This document shows, one piece after another, positions 22,968-31,331 of a DNA stretch of 33,919 bases (position 1 is its first letter; the number at the start of each line of letters is the position of its first letter). A program made the translations under genes and the position numbers. This DNA comes from Weissella fangxianensis (GTDB lineage: Bacteria; Bacillota; Bacilli; Lactobacillales; Lactobacillaceae). Location of the stretch: positions 1 through 33,919 of the forward strand of contig NZ_JAMXDB010000018.1 of NCBI RefSeq assembly GCF_024718545.1, written 5' to 3'. The notes beneath the pieces are model-generated. The model saw nothing but the letters and a program-made list of their open reading frames with translations. It did no database searches and was not told where the DNA came from.

Positions 22968-23510
22968 ATGTTAAGTATGGACGAATTGATTCAACAATTA
23001 GAAGACATCCGCGATGACGCCTCAGACGTTAAAAAAATACCTGGTGCACGTACCATCTATTTGGGAGCCGGTTGGTTTTCAGATCGTCAAATAGAAACAT
23101 TGCTTGCGGCATACAAAGCATTGAACAATAATCCAACCATTAGTTATGTCCACGTGCCATTGTTGAACCAATTCGGTGGCCAAGCATTTGATGAAAACGG
23201 TGATTTTGACCCTGACTATACTTGGGCCGTAGCTACTTACAATGCTGATATTACTGCTATTCAAAATACAGATGTCACCTTAGGAGTCATTACTGCTGGT
23301 AACGAAGATAGCGGTACTGCCTTTGAGCTTGGCTACGCTGCTGCTTTAGGTCGACCATCAGTTGCTTTCTTTGACGGTGATTGGGAAGCTAAGCCAATCA
23401 ACTTGATGCCTGCAATTGGCCCAGCTTCATATGTTCGTTCAACCGATGAACTAGCAACCTTTAACTTTATGAGTATCGCAACTCGTATTTATGAAGGTAA
23501 GATTATTTAA
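22968..23510 (+). CDS. ndt: Nucleoside 2-deoxyribosyltransferase
   Basis: A 180-residue enzyme that swaps bases between deoxyribonucleosides in purine and pyrimidine salvage; lactobacilli use it instead of some de novo steps. The start chosen is the ATG at 22968, 9 bp after GGGAG; an upstream TTG and a later ATG are alternatives. Family motifs are 'IYLGAGWFSDRQ' (base/sugar pocket), 'DPDYTWAVATYNADITAIQNTDV' split by the active-site Asp region, and 'GTAFELGYAAALGRP' with the likely nucleophile Glu120. It is slightly longer than the usual 157-167 residues. It stands alone, but its functional partners (nupC, nucleoside hydrolase, DeoR) are 3-6 kb away. Confidence 0.92.
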   Translation: MLSMDELIQQLEDIRDDASDVKKIPGARTIYLGAGWFSDRQIETLLAAYKALNNNPTISYVHVPLLNQFGGQAFDENGDFDPDYTWAVATYNADITAIQNTDVTLGVITAGNEDSGTAFELGYAAALGRPSVAFFDGDWEAKPINLMPAIGPASYVRSTDELATFNFMSIATRIYEGKII

Positions 23511-23529
23511 TTAAATACCAAATAAAGTG

Positions 23530-23565
23530 GTTGGAACAAAATAAAGTTCCGGCCATTTTTTATAC
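23530..23565 (+). terminator. Terminator of ndt
   Basis: GTTGGAAC...GTTCC with flanking TGG/CCA pairs, then ATTTTTTAT. It is the same GTGGTTGGAACAAAATAAA sequence type as the PASTA-gene terminator at 13061. Confidence 0.8.
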
Positions 23566-23590
23566 TAAGATAACGTATGCAGACAAGTTA

Positions 23591-23628
23591 AAACAGCCCC
23601 ACGCAGATAGAATGACGTGGGGCTGTTT
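23591..23628 (-). terminator. Terminator hairpin of ppsA
   Basis: AAACAGCCCCACG pairs with CGTGGGGCTGTTT over 13 bp with a 12-nt loop, 70 bp beyond the ppsA stop on the minus strand. The T-tract is short (TTTTAAC). Confidence 0.75.
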
Positions 23629-23701
23629 ATAGGAGAAGTATGTTTTATGTCTGTTTTACATTACTATGCGATCAATCACCTTCTTATTAAATGACTATTG
23701 T

Positions 23702-26101
23702 TTACCATTGATAATTTGTTTGGTCTTGCCGACCTTTACCAGTTGCTTTATCCAATAGCACTCGTTGTTCAAAATGAGCCACATTACGTTTCGTTGTTTT
23801 GACCATATCTGGGTTAACAGATACATAATCAATTCCCTGTTGAATTAAGAATTCAGTGAACTCAGGGTATTGCGATGGTGCTTGGCCACAAATTGAAACG
23901 GTTTTACCATCTTTATGTGCGGCTGCAATCAAATGTGCAATGGCACGTTTAACGGTTAGATTACGCTCATCAAATAATGATGAAACCGTATCATTGTTAC
24001 GATCTAATCCAAGTAACAACATCGTTAGGTCATTTGAGCCGATTGAATAACCATCAACAAATTGATTAAATTGATCCGCCAAAATAATATTAGCTGGAAT
24101 TTCAGCCATCATGTAGACTTTAAAGTCTGCTGAGCGAACCAAGCCAGCGGCGGCCATAATATCAGTTACTTTTTGCGCTTCAGTCACTGTTCTCACGAAT
24201 GGCAACATCACGTTCAAATTAGTTAAGCCAAATTCTTCACGCACCTTTTTCACTGCGGCTAATTCAAGTTTGAAAGCCTCAATAAAATTAGGATCATAAT
24301 AACGTGATGCCCCTCGCCAACCTAATAGATCAGCTGGTTCGTGTGGCTCAAATTCCTCACCACCCTTTAGATTACGGTACTCACTAGACTTGAAATCTGA
24401 TAAGCGTAGGACAACTGAGCGTGGGCTCATCGCACGCGCAACTTTGCTGATACCTTCAGCTAACATCTCAATAACTTTTTCAGATTTACCTTGTTTAATC
24501 AAATATAAAGGATGCTCATGAATGTAACTTGTCCAAATGAATTCTTCACGCATCAAACCAACCCCATCAGCAGGCAAGTCGGCATACTTTTCTGCCAATT
24601 CAGGATCACCTAAGTTCATCATGACTTGGGTGGCTGTTGGTGCAAAGTACTCAGCTTGTTGAACAATTTCACCAACAGCAGGAGCTTGTTTAGCTGGTGC
24701 TAAGATTGATTGCACCTCGCCATCATAGACGATACCATTTTTAGCATCAACCGTGATAACATCCCCAGTTTTTAGTACGTCCGTGGCGGCAACACCGCGA
24801 CTGATCGTACCCACCAAACATGGAATTTGCATTTCACGTGACACAATCGCTGCGTGACAAGTCCGGCCACCATTATTTGTAATAATAGCCTTAGCCTTCT
24901 TCATCACCGGCACCCAATCAGGAGAGGTCATTGCAGTAACTAATATTTCACCGGCTTCAAACTGATCGATATCTTCCGGATTTTCAATTACATGAACTTT
25001 ACCAGCAGCAATACCAGGACTGGCTGGTAGACCTTTTACAAGCACTGTTTGATTTTCATTTGAAGTCATTGGCCGTTCCTCTTTCTCAGTTGATTGTTTT
25101 TTATTTTTTTGTGACCAAACTGTCTCTGGTCGTGCCTGAACTAACCACAATTTGTTTGTTTTTTCATCCAAGGCAAATTCCATATCCATGTAGCAACCGT
25201 AGTGCTTTTCAATGACTTTCGCATAACCAGCCAATTCTTGCACCTGTTCGTCCGTTAATGACGGTTGGTTCGCTTGTTCTGCCGAAAGGGTTTGCTCTTC
25301 AACACCACCATCCGGTAGTCGTTTCAAGGCAATGTTCTTAGTTGTTACATCCTTAGAAACAATTTTCAGCGTCTCTTTATCAACAATAAAGTCATCTGGC
25401 GTAACCGTTCCTTGGACAAGGTACTCACCTAGTCCCCAAACACTATCGACAATAATCTTTGTATCATCGCCAGTACCGACATTCACTGAAAACATCACGC
25501 CAGCTGCCTTAGAAAAGACCATCATTTGAATCGTTGCTGACAATGCCACTTGATCATGGGGAAAGTTTTGCTTATGACGGTAATAAGTTGCGCGTTCCGT
25601 AAATAGCGAGGCATAACATTCTTTAATTTTTTGGACAACATCATCGCCCCCTTGAATGTTAAGGTATGATTCTTGCTGACCAGCAAATGAGGCATCTGGT
25701 AAGTCCTCAGCAGTTGCACTTGAACGAATCGCCACGAATGGTAATTCTTCACCAACTTTTTCAGCCAAGTCAGCATAAGATTGCTTAATTTCAGCAACTA
25801 AGTCCGCTGGCATTTCACTGTCCGTAATCACCTGGCGAATCTTGGCACAGGCTTCATGTAATTCTTTAGAATTTTCATAATCATCAATACTATCAAGAAG
25901 GACCTTAATTTTATCGTTTGCTCCGGTCCTAGTCATAAAATCACGGTACGCATGGGTCGTTGTTGCAAAACCATAAGGTACCGGAATATCTGTTGCAGAA
26001 GTCAACTCACCTAGTGAAGAAGACTTGCCACCAACTAAATCAACATCAGAACGATGTAGCTGATCAAACCATAAAATATTAGCAGTTTTTCTGTTTTCCA
26101 T
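23702..26101 (-). CDS. ppsA: Phosphoenolpyruvate synthase
   Basis: A 799-residue enzyme making PEP, AMP and phosphate from pyruvate and ATP, needed for gluconeogenesis. It has the usual three parts: an N-terminal ATP-grasp/pyruvate-binding domain (residues about 15-325, with 'DLVGGKSSSLGEL' and 'VAIRSSATAEDLPDASFAGQ'), a phosphohistidine swivel domain with GGRTCHAAIV (His416), and a C-terminal TIM barrel with 'ICGQAPSQYPEF' (Cys738). Full length is usual. The ribosome site AAGGAGAT is near ideal. A nearly perfect cre at 26201-26215 lies inside the upstream region, so glucose should switch it off. No PSRP (DUF299) regulator is adjacent. Confidence 0.96.
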   Translation of the reverse strand: MENRKTANILWFDQLHRSDVDLVGGKSSSLGELTSATDIPVPYGFATTTHAYRDFMTRTGANDKIKVLLDSIDDYENSKELHEACAKIRQVITDSEMPADLVAEIKQSYADLAEKVGEELPFVAIRSSATAEDLPDASFAGQQESYLNIQGGDDVVQKIKECYASLFTERATYYRHKQNFPHDQVALSATIQMMVFSKAAGVMFSVNVGTGDDTKIIVDSVWGLGEYLVQGTVTPDDFIVDKETLKIVSKDVTTKNIALKRLPDGGVEEQTLSAEQANQPSLTDEQVQELAGYAKVIEKHYGCYMDMEFALDEKTNKLWLVQARPETVWSQKNKKQSTEKEERPMTSNENQTVLVKGLPASPGIAAGKVHVIENPEDIDQFEAGEILVTAMTSPDWVPVMKKAKAIITNNGGRTCHAAIVSREMQIPCLVGTISRGVAATDVLKTGDVITVDAKNGIVYDGEVQSILAPAKQAPAVGEIVQQAEYFAPTATQVMMNLGDPELAEKYADLPADGVGLMREEFIWTSYIHEHPLYLIKQGKSEKVIEMLAEGISKVARAMSPRSVVLRLSDFKSSEYRNLKGGEEFEPHEPADLLGWRGASRYYDPNFIEAFKLELAAVKKVREEFGLTNLNVMLPFVRTVTEAQKVTDIMAAAGLVRSADFKVYMMAEIPANIILADQFNQFVDGYSIGSNDLTMLLLGLDRNNDTVSSLFDERNLTVKRAIAHLIAAAHKDGKTVSICGQAPSQYPEFTEFLIQQGIDYVSVNPDMVKTTKRNVAHFEQRVLLDKATGKGRQDQTNYQW

Positions 26102-26467
26102 GAAAATATCTCCTTAATAAATCGTGCTGAGTTGTTTGAGAAGTTCGCAAGCACCACCATAACTAACTGTTAAATGACAGTTTTATTTTTTAAATTAAAT
26201 CTGCAAGCGCTTACTCAAAATCGTAAATTAAAAGGCCGTTTTACCGACCGCATGTATGTACCCTGATTGCAGTAGTTAATCAAGGCACCTGTTTAGGTAC
26301 GTGACTGATAAGCGCTTTCAAAACCGCTATCACTCATGAACAAATTTATTGTAACTAAGCTTCGCACAAATGTAAACACGTATTTTGAACTTTTGTTCAT
26401 TCGACTGAGAAAACCCGCCAAATTGTGATATAATTTACATAAATTCTACAGGGAGCGCCTAATCAAT
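26102..26467. promoter_or_regulatory. Divergent ppsA-deoR control region with cre and DeoR-like sites
   Basis: CTGCAAGCGCTTACT (26201-26215) is a cre with one mismatch. A weaker one (TGAAAGCGCTTATCA on the minus strand) lies at 26307-26321. A dyad CTGATT...AATCAAG nested in GTACC...GGTAC (26258-26300) sits between them. On the deoR side TGAAC-TTTT-GTTCA (26386-26399) reads AATGAACAAAAGTTCAAA on the minus strand, close to the Bacillus DeoR palindrome ATTGAACAAAATTTCAAT as recalled. ATGAACAAATTTATTG (26336-26351) is a second half match. An extended -10, TGATATAAT (26426-26434), probably starts deoR. Confidence 0.6.
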
Positions 26468-27421
26468 ATGGTCAATATAGCAACTACCAATAAAACTCAG
26501 ACAGCATTAGAAATTTGCCATTTGTACTATGAGGATGGCCTAAGCCAAAATGAAATTGCTGAAAAATTAAAAATTTCTCGGCCAACAATTTCTCGCCTAT
26601 TAACCTTCGCAAAGGAAAATGGACTGGTCCAAATAAAGGTCATGGACCCCAAACAAGATTTGAGTTTGTTACAAATACAACTTAAAAAAAAATATCAGCT
26701 AAAAGACGTCTTGGTGGCCGAAAACTTCATCGATGACACCCAAATCATCAATGATAAATTAGGAAAACTAACTGCAGAATATCTCAATCACATCGTTGAA
26801 GATAACCATATTATCGGTATCAGTTGGGGACGCACTTTAAACGCTGTTGCCACTCACCTCATTCCAAATGAACATCGCCATGTTAAGGTTGTGCAACTAA
26901 AAGGTGGGATGTCAGAGTCAGATTTGAGTGATTACGCCAATGATATTAACCGGAAGTTTGCCCAAGCCTTTCATACAAATACGATTAACCTCCCATTACC
27001 AACTTTTCTCGATAATGCTATTACCAAGGATATCGTCATTAAGGATAAATTTATTCATGAAATTTATGAAACTGGGAAGCAAAGTAACATCGCGATTTAT
27101 ACAACGGGAACGATTCAAGACCACGAACAATTATTTGGCCTTGGCTACCTAAACCCAGACGAAATTGATGCCATTCATGAACGTGCCGTTGGTGATATCA
27201 TGTCACGTTTTATTGATGAAAACGGTCAAATTGTTAATCAAGATTTGGATAACCGCACTGTCGGTATTGATCTGGAAAATCTTCGTCAAAAAGACTATTC
27301 CATTTTAGTTGCTGGCGCCAAAAAGAAATTAATCTCAATTCACGGTGCCTTAACTGGTGGCTATGCTAATGTTCTGATTACGGACAAACAAACAGCAATT
27401 GATTTGCTGGAAAAATATTAA
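26468..27421 (+). CDS. deoR: DeoR-like regulator of the SorC family (deoxynucleoside regulator)
   Basis: A 317-residue regulator, almost the length of Bacillus subtilis DeoR (313). Residues about 14-60 are a helix-turn-helix ('DGLSQNEIAEKLKISRPTIS' followed by 'RLLTFAKENGLV'). The rest is a SorC sugar-phosphate-binding domain with 'IGISWGRTLNAVA' and 'AIYTTGTIQDHEQLFGLGYL' and the late 'VAGAKKKLISIHGALTGGYANVL'. Deoxyribose-phosphate is the expected effector by family. The ATG follows AGGGAGCGCC at a slightly long spacing. It is divergent from ppsA and convergent with the nupC-nucleoside hydrolase operon. DeoR-like palindromes in its own leader suggest autoregulation. Confidence 0.82.
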   Translation: MVNIATTNKTQTALEICHLYYEDGLSQNEIAEKLKISRPTISRLLTFAKENGLVQIKVMDPKQDLSLLQIQLKKKYQLKDVLVAENFIDDTQIINDKLGKLTAEYLNHIVEDNHIIGISWGRTLNAVATHLIPNEHRHVKVVQLKGGMSESDLSDYANDINRKFAQAFHTNTINLPLPTFLDNAITKDIVIKDKFIHEIYETGKQSNIAIYTTGTIQDHEQLFGLGYLNPDEIDAIHERAVGDIMSRFIDENGQIVNQDLDNRTVGIDLENLRQKDYSILVAGAKKKLISIHGALTGGYANVLITDKQTAIDLLEKY

Positions 27422-27439
27422 ATACATTATGACAGATAA

Positions 27440-27473
27440 AAAGACCAGAACAATTTCTCTTGTTCTGGTCTTT
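27440..27473. terminator. Bidirectional terminator between deoR and the nucleoside hydrolase gene
   Basis: AAAGACCAGAACAA pairs with TTGTTCTGGTCTTT over 14 bp with a 6-nt loop, followed by CTTTG on the plus strand. It serves the two convergent genes. Confidence 0.92.
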
Positions 27474-27482
27474 CTTTGTTAT

Positions 27483-28397
27483 CTACTGCGGCATGCGCGC
27501 TACCTGTTCAATAAACCATTGATTAAACTTTTCGGCATCGATATCAACACCGACCTTCGCGTTATGCGTACCCGGTTGATGCCATCTATTTTGGATGTCT
27601 GCCACAGTTGCGCCAATTGCTGGGCCATCAGTCGCCACATCAATATTCATTTCCTTGGTAACAATTAACTCTGGCTCAAGTGCATACAGAATCGTATTCA
27701 CATCATGCATGGGTTTACCACCCGCATGAATATCCTCATAAGCTGCAATAATTTTATACAACATGTCGCCTGACTTTCCCATGTCCTTGATCGTATTAAG
27801 AGTAGCCGGCGTGATCAATGCTTTGAGCGTCACATCCAAACCAATCATCGTCTTTTCGATTGGCGCTTCGAATACGATTTTCGCTGCATCCGGATCAGTA
27901 AAGACATTAAACTCAGCAACTGAACTACAATTACCACCTGAAATACTACCACCCATTAAAATCAACTGTTCCACCTGATCTAAATCATTGGGATATTGTT
28001 GGATAAATTCGGCAATATTGGTGTATGACCCAGTTGCAATCAATGTTATTTTTTCGTCCGTTTGTGCAATCACTTGGTGAATAGCTTCAACCGCCGCTAG
28101 ATCAATGGGTTTCTTTTGGGGTTCAGGAAAATCATACCCCGGCATACCAGAACTGCCATGGATGGCAGACGCATCTACAAATTCCTTTTTCAAGGGGGCC
28201 TTTGCTCCCATCGCTACCGGAATATCCTTATTAAAAAATGACAATAACTTCAACGTATTTTTAGTTGTCTTATCTACCGAAACATTGCCAGCAACCGTCG
28301 TAATTAACTTAACATCTAAATCTGTATGATTAACCGCCACCGCAATGGCAGCTGCATCATCAATACCCGGATCCATATCTAATATTACAGATGGCAT
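27483..28397 (-). CDS. Inosine-uridine preferring nucleoside hydrolase
   Basis: A 304-residue calcium-dependent enzyme that splits ribonucleosides to base and ribose. The hallmark DMDPGIDD occupies residues 7-14, and the conserved 'LILMGGSISGGNCSSVAEFN' and 'FTDPDAAKIVF' (ribose and calcium contacts) follow, as does the late 'HDVNTILYALEPELI' with the conserved histidine-aspartate. Length is normal for RihA/B/C-type enzymes; subtype is not assignable by eye. The ribosome site AAAGGAGG is near ideal. It begins 40 bp after the nupC stop, so transport and cleavage of nucleosides form one operon. Confidence 0.93.
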   Translation of the reverse strand: MPSVILDMDPGIDDAAAIAVAVNHTDLDVKLITTVAGNVSVDKTTKNTLKLLSFFNKDIPVAMGAKAPLKKEFVDASAIHGSSGMPGYDFPEPQKKPIDLAAVEAIHQVIAQTDEKITLIATGSYTNIAEFIQQYPNDLDQVEQLILMGGSISGGNCSSVAEFNVFTDPDAAKIVFEAPIEKTMIGLDVTLKALITPATLNTIKDMGKSGDMLYKIIAAYEDIHAGGKPMHDVNTILYALEPELIVTKEMNIDVATDGPAIGATVADIQNRWHQPGTHNAKVGVDIDAEKFNQWFIEQVARMPQ

Positions 28398-28437
28398 GAC
28401 ATTCCTCCTTTAAATCGTTAACGACCCTAACTAATGT

Positions 28438-29660
28438 TTACCAAACGAACAAACCAGCTGTTGCAGCTGAAAGCAATGAAACAAGTACACCAGACAATAG
28501 CATATAACCGACACGTGAACTGATATATTCATTCTTTTCCTTATTAACTAGTCCTTTAAAGGCACCTAGAATCATACCAATCGTTCCAAAGTTAGCGAAA
28601 CTCGTTAGGAATACAGTCATCACAATTCGAGCATGTTCACTAGAAAATAGTCCCTTGCTTGCCATAATTGCCTTTGAGATATCTCCCATCACCACGAACT
28701 CGTTCGTCACTAACTTGGTTCCCATATATTGGGCCATTTGGAAGGCATCTTGCACATTGAAACCTAGCAACCAAGCAAATGGGAACATAATAACACCGAA
28801 GATGTTTTCAAGCGTCAACCAGTTGAAGCCAGTCAAACTAAATAAACGGTCAATTAATGCAGCCAAAGCAACGAAAGAAATAACCGTTGCGGTAATAATT
28901 AAGATCAACTTACCTGCACCAAGAATTGAATCTCCCAAGAATGAGAAAAATGGTTCTTTCTTACCGCTTTGTGAATCAACCTTAACAATTACATCGTCTT
29001 CAGGTTCAACCTTGGTTGGATTCAAAATTGCCGTAATCACGATAGCTCCTAAGATGTTTAGTGGTACGGCTGTCAAAACGTATTCTCCTGGTACCATTGC
29101 GTATATGAACCGATGATGGCTGACGTCACACAACTCATCGACATCATGGCTAGGGTAAAATTACGTCTCGCTGACATTCGCTCTAACTGATTCTTAGAAA
29201 CTGCCAATACCTCTGTATTACCCAAGAACATCATTTCAATTGAGAAAAATGCCTCAAACTTAGGTTGTCCGGTAATGAACGTCAATGCCTTTCCAATCCA
29301 CTTAATAATCCATGGTAGAATACCAAAATAAGTTAAAATATCGAATAATGGCACAACTAGCAAAATTGGTAGCAAAGCCGAAGTTACGAAATTAGGACCA
29401 CCATTGTTGGCCGTTAACCAATCTGGTAACGCAAATGCGATACCTTCTGATGCCACATCGACCAGCCAATTAAAGCCGTCAGCAGCTCCTTGCACAGCAA
29501 TTTGACCGGCTTTGAACTGTGTAAAAAACCAAGCCAAAAATACCTCTAGTACCAGAACGATACCGACAGATTTCCACTGTACATTCTTTTTATCATTCGA
29601 AAATAGATAAGCCACCCCGATAAATACCAGGATGCTTAATACATTAATAGCGATTAACAT
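28438..29660 (-). pseudogene. nupC: NupC-type nucleoside transporter, interrupted by a frameshift
   Basis: The N-terminal part runs from ATG 29660 (after GAGAGGGG; the GTG at 29675 lies upstream of it) and ends out of frame at 29073. The C-terminal part continues in a second frame to 28438. The join is clear: the first frame reads 'SAIIGSYTQW' then junk, while the second picks up 'MVPGEYVLTAVPLNILGAIV', the normal NupC sequence. One A appears to be missing near 29096-29100 (CAATGG where CAAATGG would restore frame). Combined length of about 407 residues is normal for concentrative nucleoside transporters, and multiple membrane segments are visible. It may be a true pseudogene or a one-base sequencing error. 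Confidence 0.88.
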
Positions 29661-29761
29661 GTTTTCCCCTCTCACGAAATACCTTTTTTATACAAATGCT
29701 GCTACTATTGTCGCACGGTTAGAATACTCACAACAAGCGATTTTTCTTTTTTCTCACCTGT

Positions 29762-29789
29762 GCAAATTATAACATTTGCGCCTGCGCAA
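29762..29789. promoter_or_regulatory. nupC promoter region with two overlapping dyads
   Basis: GCAAAT-TATAAC-ATTTGC (29762-29779) covers a minus-strand TATAAT. TTGCGC-CT-GCGCAA (29776-29789) lies beside it in the -35 area. Either may be the site of a nucleoside-responsive repressor. Confidence 0.45.
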
Positions 29790-29829
29790 CTGGTTACATA
29801 TGTCCCTCAAATTAGCAGGTTTAAAAAAA

Positions 29830-29859
29830 GAGATGAAACCGAAAAAATGGTTCCAACTC
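29830..29859 (-). terminator. Terminator of the MHS transporter gene
   Basis: GAGTTGGAACC and GGTTTCATCTC (minus strand) pair with one mismatch and a wobble, then T7. It lies just past the stop at 29872. Confidence 0.75.
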
Positions 29860-29871
29860 ATTTGTACTTAT

Positions 29872-31155
29872 TTATTTTTCTAAATGGGAACTCTTTGAAG
29901 TTTCAAGCATCCGGACGTAAACTAACAAACTGACTAGCACCGCAAAGGAAACATAAAAGAAGAAAATATTCTCATGACCAATACTCTTAGTCCAAAGAGC
30001 GACATATTCAACTGTTCCACCAAAGAGAGCGACTGTTAAACCGTATGGTAACCCAACTCCTAACGCTCTAATTTCAGTCGGGAACATTTCCGCCTTCACA
30101 ATGGCATTAATAGATGTATAACCACTGACAATCAGTAAGCCACCCAACATTAATAGAAAAGCCATCAGGGGACTTGAGAAGTACTTCAATCCGACAAATA
30201 TTGGCACCGTTAGCAACGTACCCATAATACCAAACCAATACAACAACGGTTTACGTCCAATTCTATCTGAAATAGCACCAAACAATGGTTGGAGAGCCAT
30301 AAAAATAAATAGCGCTAAGAAATTAATCGCTGTGACTGTGCGATTAGGTAATCCGAGCGTATTGATCATGTACTTTTGCATGTACGTCGTATACGTATAA
30401 AAGGCAATCGTTCCTCCAAAGGTCAAGCCAATCACTGTCAGCACTTGACCCGGATATTGCATCAGTGCACGTAATGAGCCACGAGAAGTTTTATCTTTTT
30501 GATTAGCAGTCGATTCAAACTGTTGCGTCTCGTCCATTGATAAACGCAGATAAAGAACTAAAACAGCCCCTAACGCACCGATGACAAATGGAATACGCCA
30601 TCCCCATGCGCGTAGTTCTGGTTCGCTCAAGAAAAATTGCAAAATTCCCTGAATCGCTAAGGCAGCTAGTTGACCACTAATCAACGTCACGTATTGAAAG
30701 GATGCATAATAACCACGCCGACTTGGCGAGGCCATTTCTGATAGATAGGTTGCTGAGATACCATACTCACCACCTAATGACAGTCCTTGAATCATTCGCA
30801 CAAGAATTAAGATAGTTGGGGCAAAAATACCAATCGTTTGATAACTTGGTACCAACGCAATAATCATTGAACAAGTTGCCATAATCGTCACTGACAATGT
30901 CAGAGCGGACCGTCGACCATGTATGTCAGCAAACTTTCCCATAAGCAAACTACCCAAAGGTCGCATCAAAAAGCCAACCGCAAAGACACCTGCCGCACTC
31001 AACAGTTTTGTGGTCTGATCTGTACTTGGAAAAAAAGAGGGTGCGAAATAAATCGTAAATGACGCATAGATGTACCAATCAAACCATTCAATCATATTCC
31101 CCAAAGAACCTTTGACGATGTTAGCAGTGATTTGCCGTTGACTAAAGTTTTGCAT
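29872..31155 (-). CDS. MFS metabolite:H+ symporter (MHS family, ProP/KgtP-like)
   Basis: A 427-residue inner-membrane transporter with about 12 segments. The family-specific opening 'GNMIEWFDWYIYASFTIYFA' is followed by 'GFLMRPLGSLLMGKFADIHG' (RPxG and the loop 2-3 motif), 'RMIQGLSLGGEYG' (a hallmark of MHS carriers), and 'GAISDRIGRKPLL' in the second half. These proteins carry carboxylates or betaine-like solutes with protons. The substrate is unknown. The ATG at 31155, preceded by ATGGAGG, is preferred over an in-frame TTG nine codons upstream. It lies downstream of the broken M20 deacylase gene, with a terminator between them. Confidence 0.88.
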   Translation of the reverse strand: MQNFSQRQITANIVKGSLGNMIEWFDWYIYASFTIYFAPSFFPSTDQTTKLLSAAGVFAVGFLMRPLGSLLMGKFADIHGRRSALTLSVTIMATCSMIIALVPSYQTIGIFAPTILILVRMIQGLSLGGEYGISATYLSEMASPSRRGYYASFQYVTLISGQLAALAIQGILQFFLSEPELRAWGWRIPFVIGALGAVLVLYLRLSMDETQQFESTANQKDKTSRGSLRALMQYPGQVLTVIGLTFGGTIAFYTYTTYMQKYMINTLGLPNRTVTAINFLALFIFMALQPLFGAISDRIGRKPLLYWFGIMGTLLTVPIFVGLKYFSSPLMAFLLMLGGLLIVSGYTSINAIVKAEMFPTEIRALGVGLPYGLTVALFGGTVEYVALWTKSIGHENIFFFYVSFAVLVSLLVYVRMLETSKSSHLEK

Positions 31156-31275
31156 ACTAGGGTGCCTCCATTTCTCATGCAATTATTTTATTCCTAATAA
31201 TATTCACATAAAACTATCGAGTCAACTATTTTGTAAGCATTACTGACATTGCATTTATTTAGTTGGGTACAAAAA

Positions 31276-31320
31276 ACGCCATATAATATACGCTTTTTAA
31301 AGCCTATTATTATGTGGCGT
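31276..31320 (-). terminator. Terminator of the M20 deacylase region
   Basis: ACGCCATATAATA (31276-31288) pairs imperfectly with TATTATTATGTGGCGT (31305-31320), followed on the minus strand by T6. It lies just past the stop codon at 31332. Confidence 0.8.
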
Positions 31321-31331
31321 GTCGATTTATT

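Noticed and set aside
28655-29116. A 153-codon plus-strand ORF
   Set aside because: It is antisense to nupC. The length comes from hydrophobic codons read backwards; there is no ribosome site.
28438-29133. A separate 231-residue membrane protein gene
   Set aside because: Its first 12 residues (MCDVSHHRFIYA) are out-of-frame shadow of the N-terminal NupC frame. The rest is the C-terminal half of NupC.
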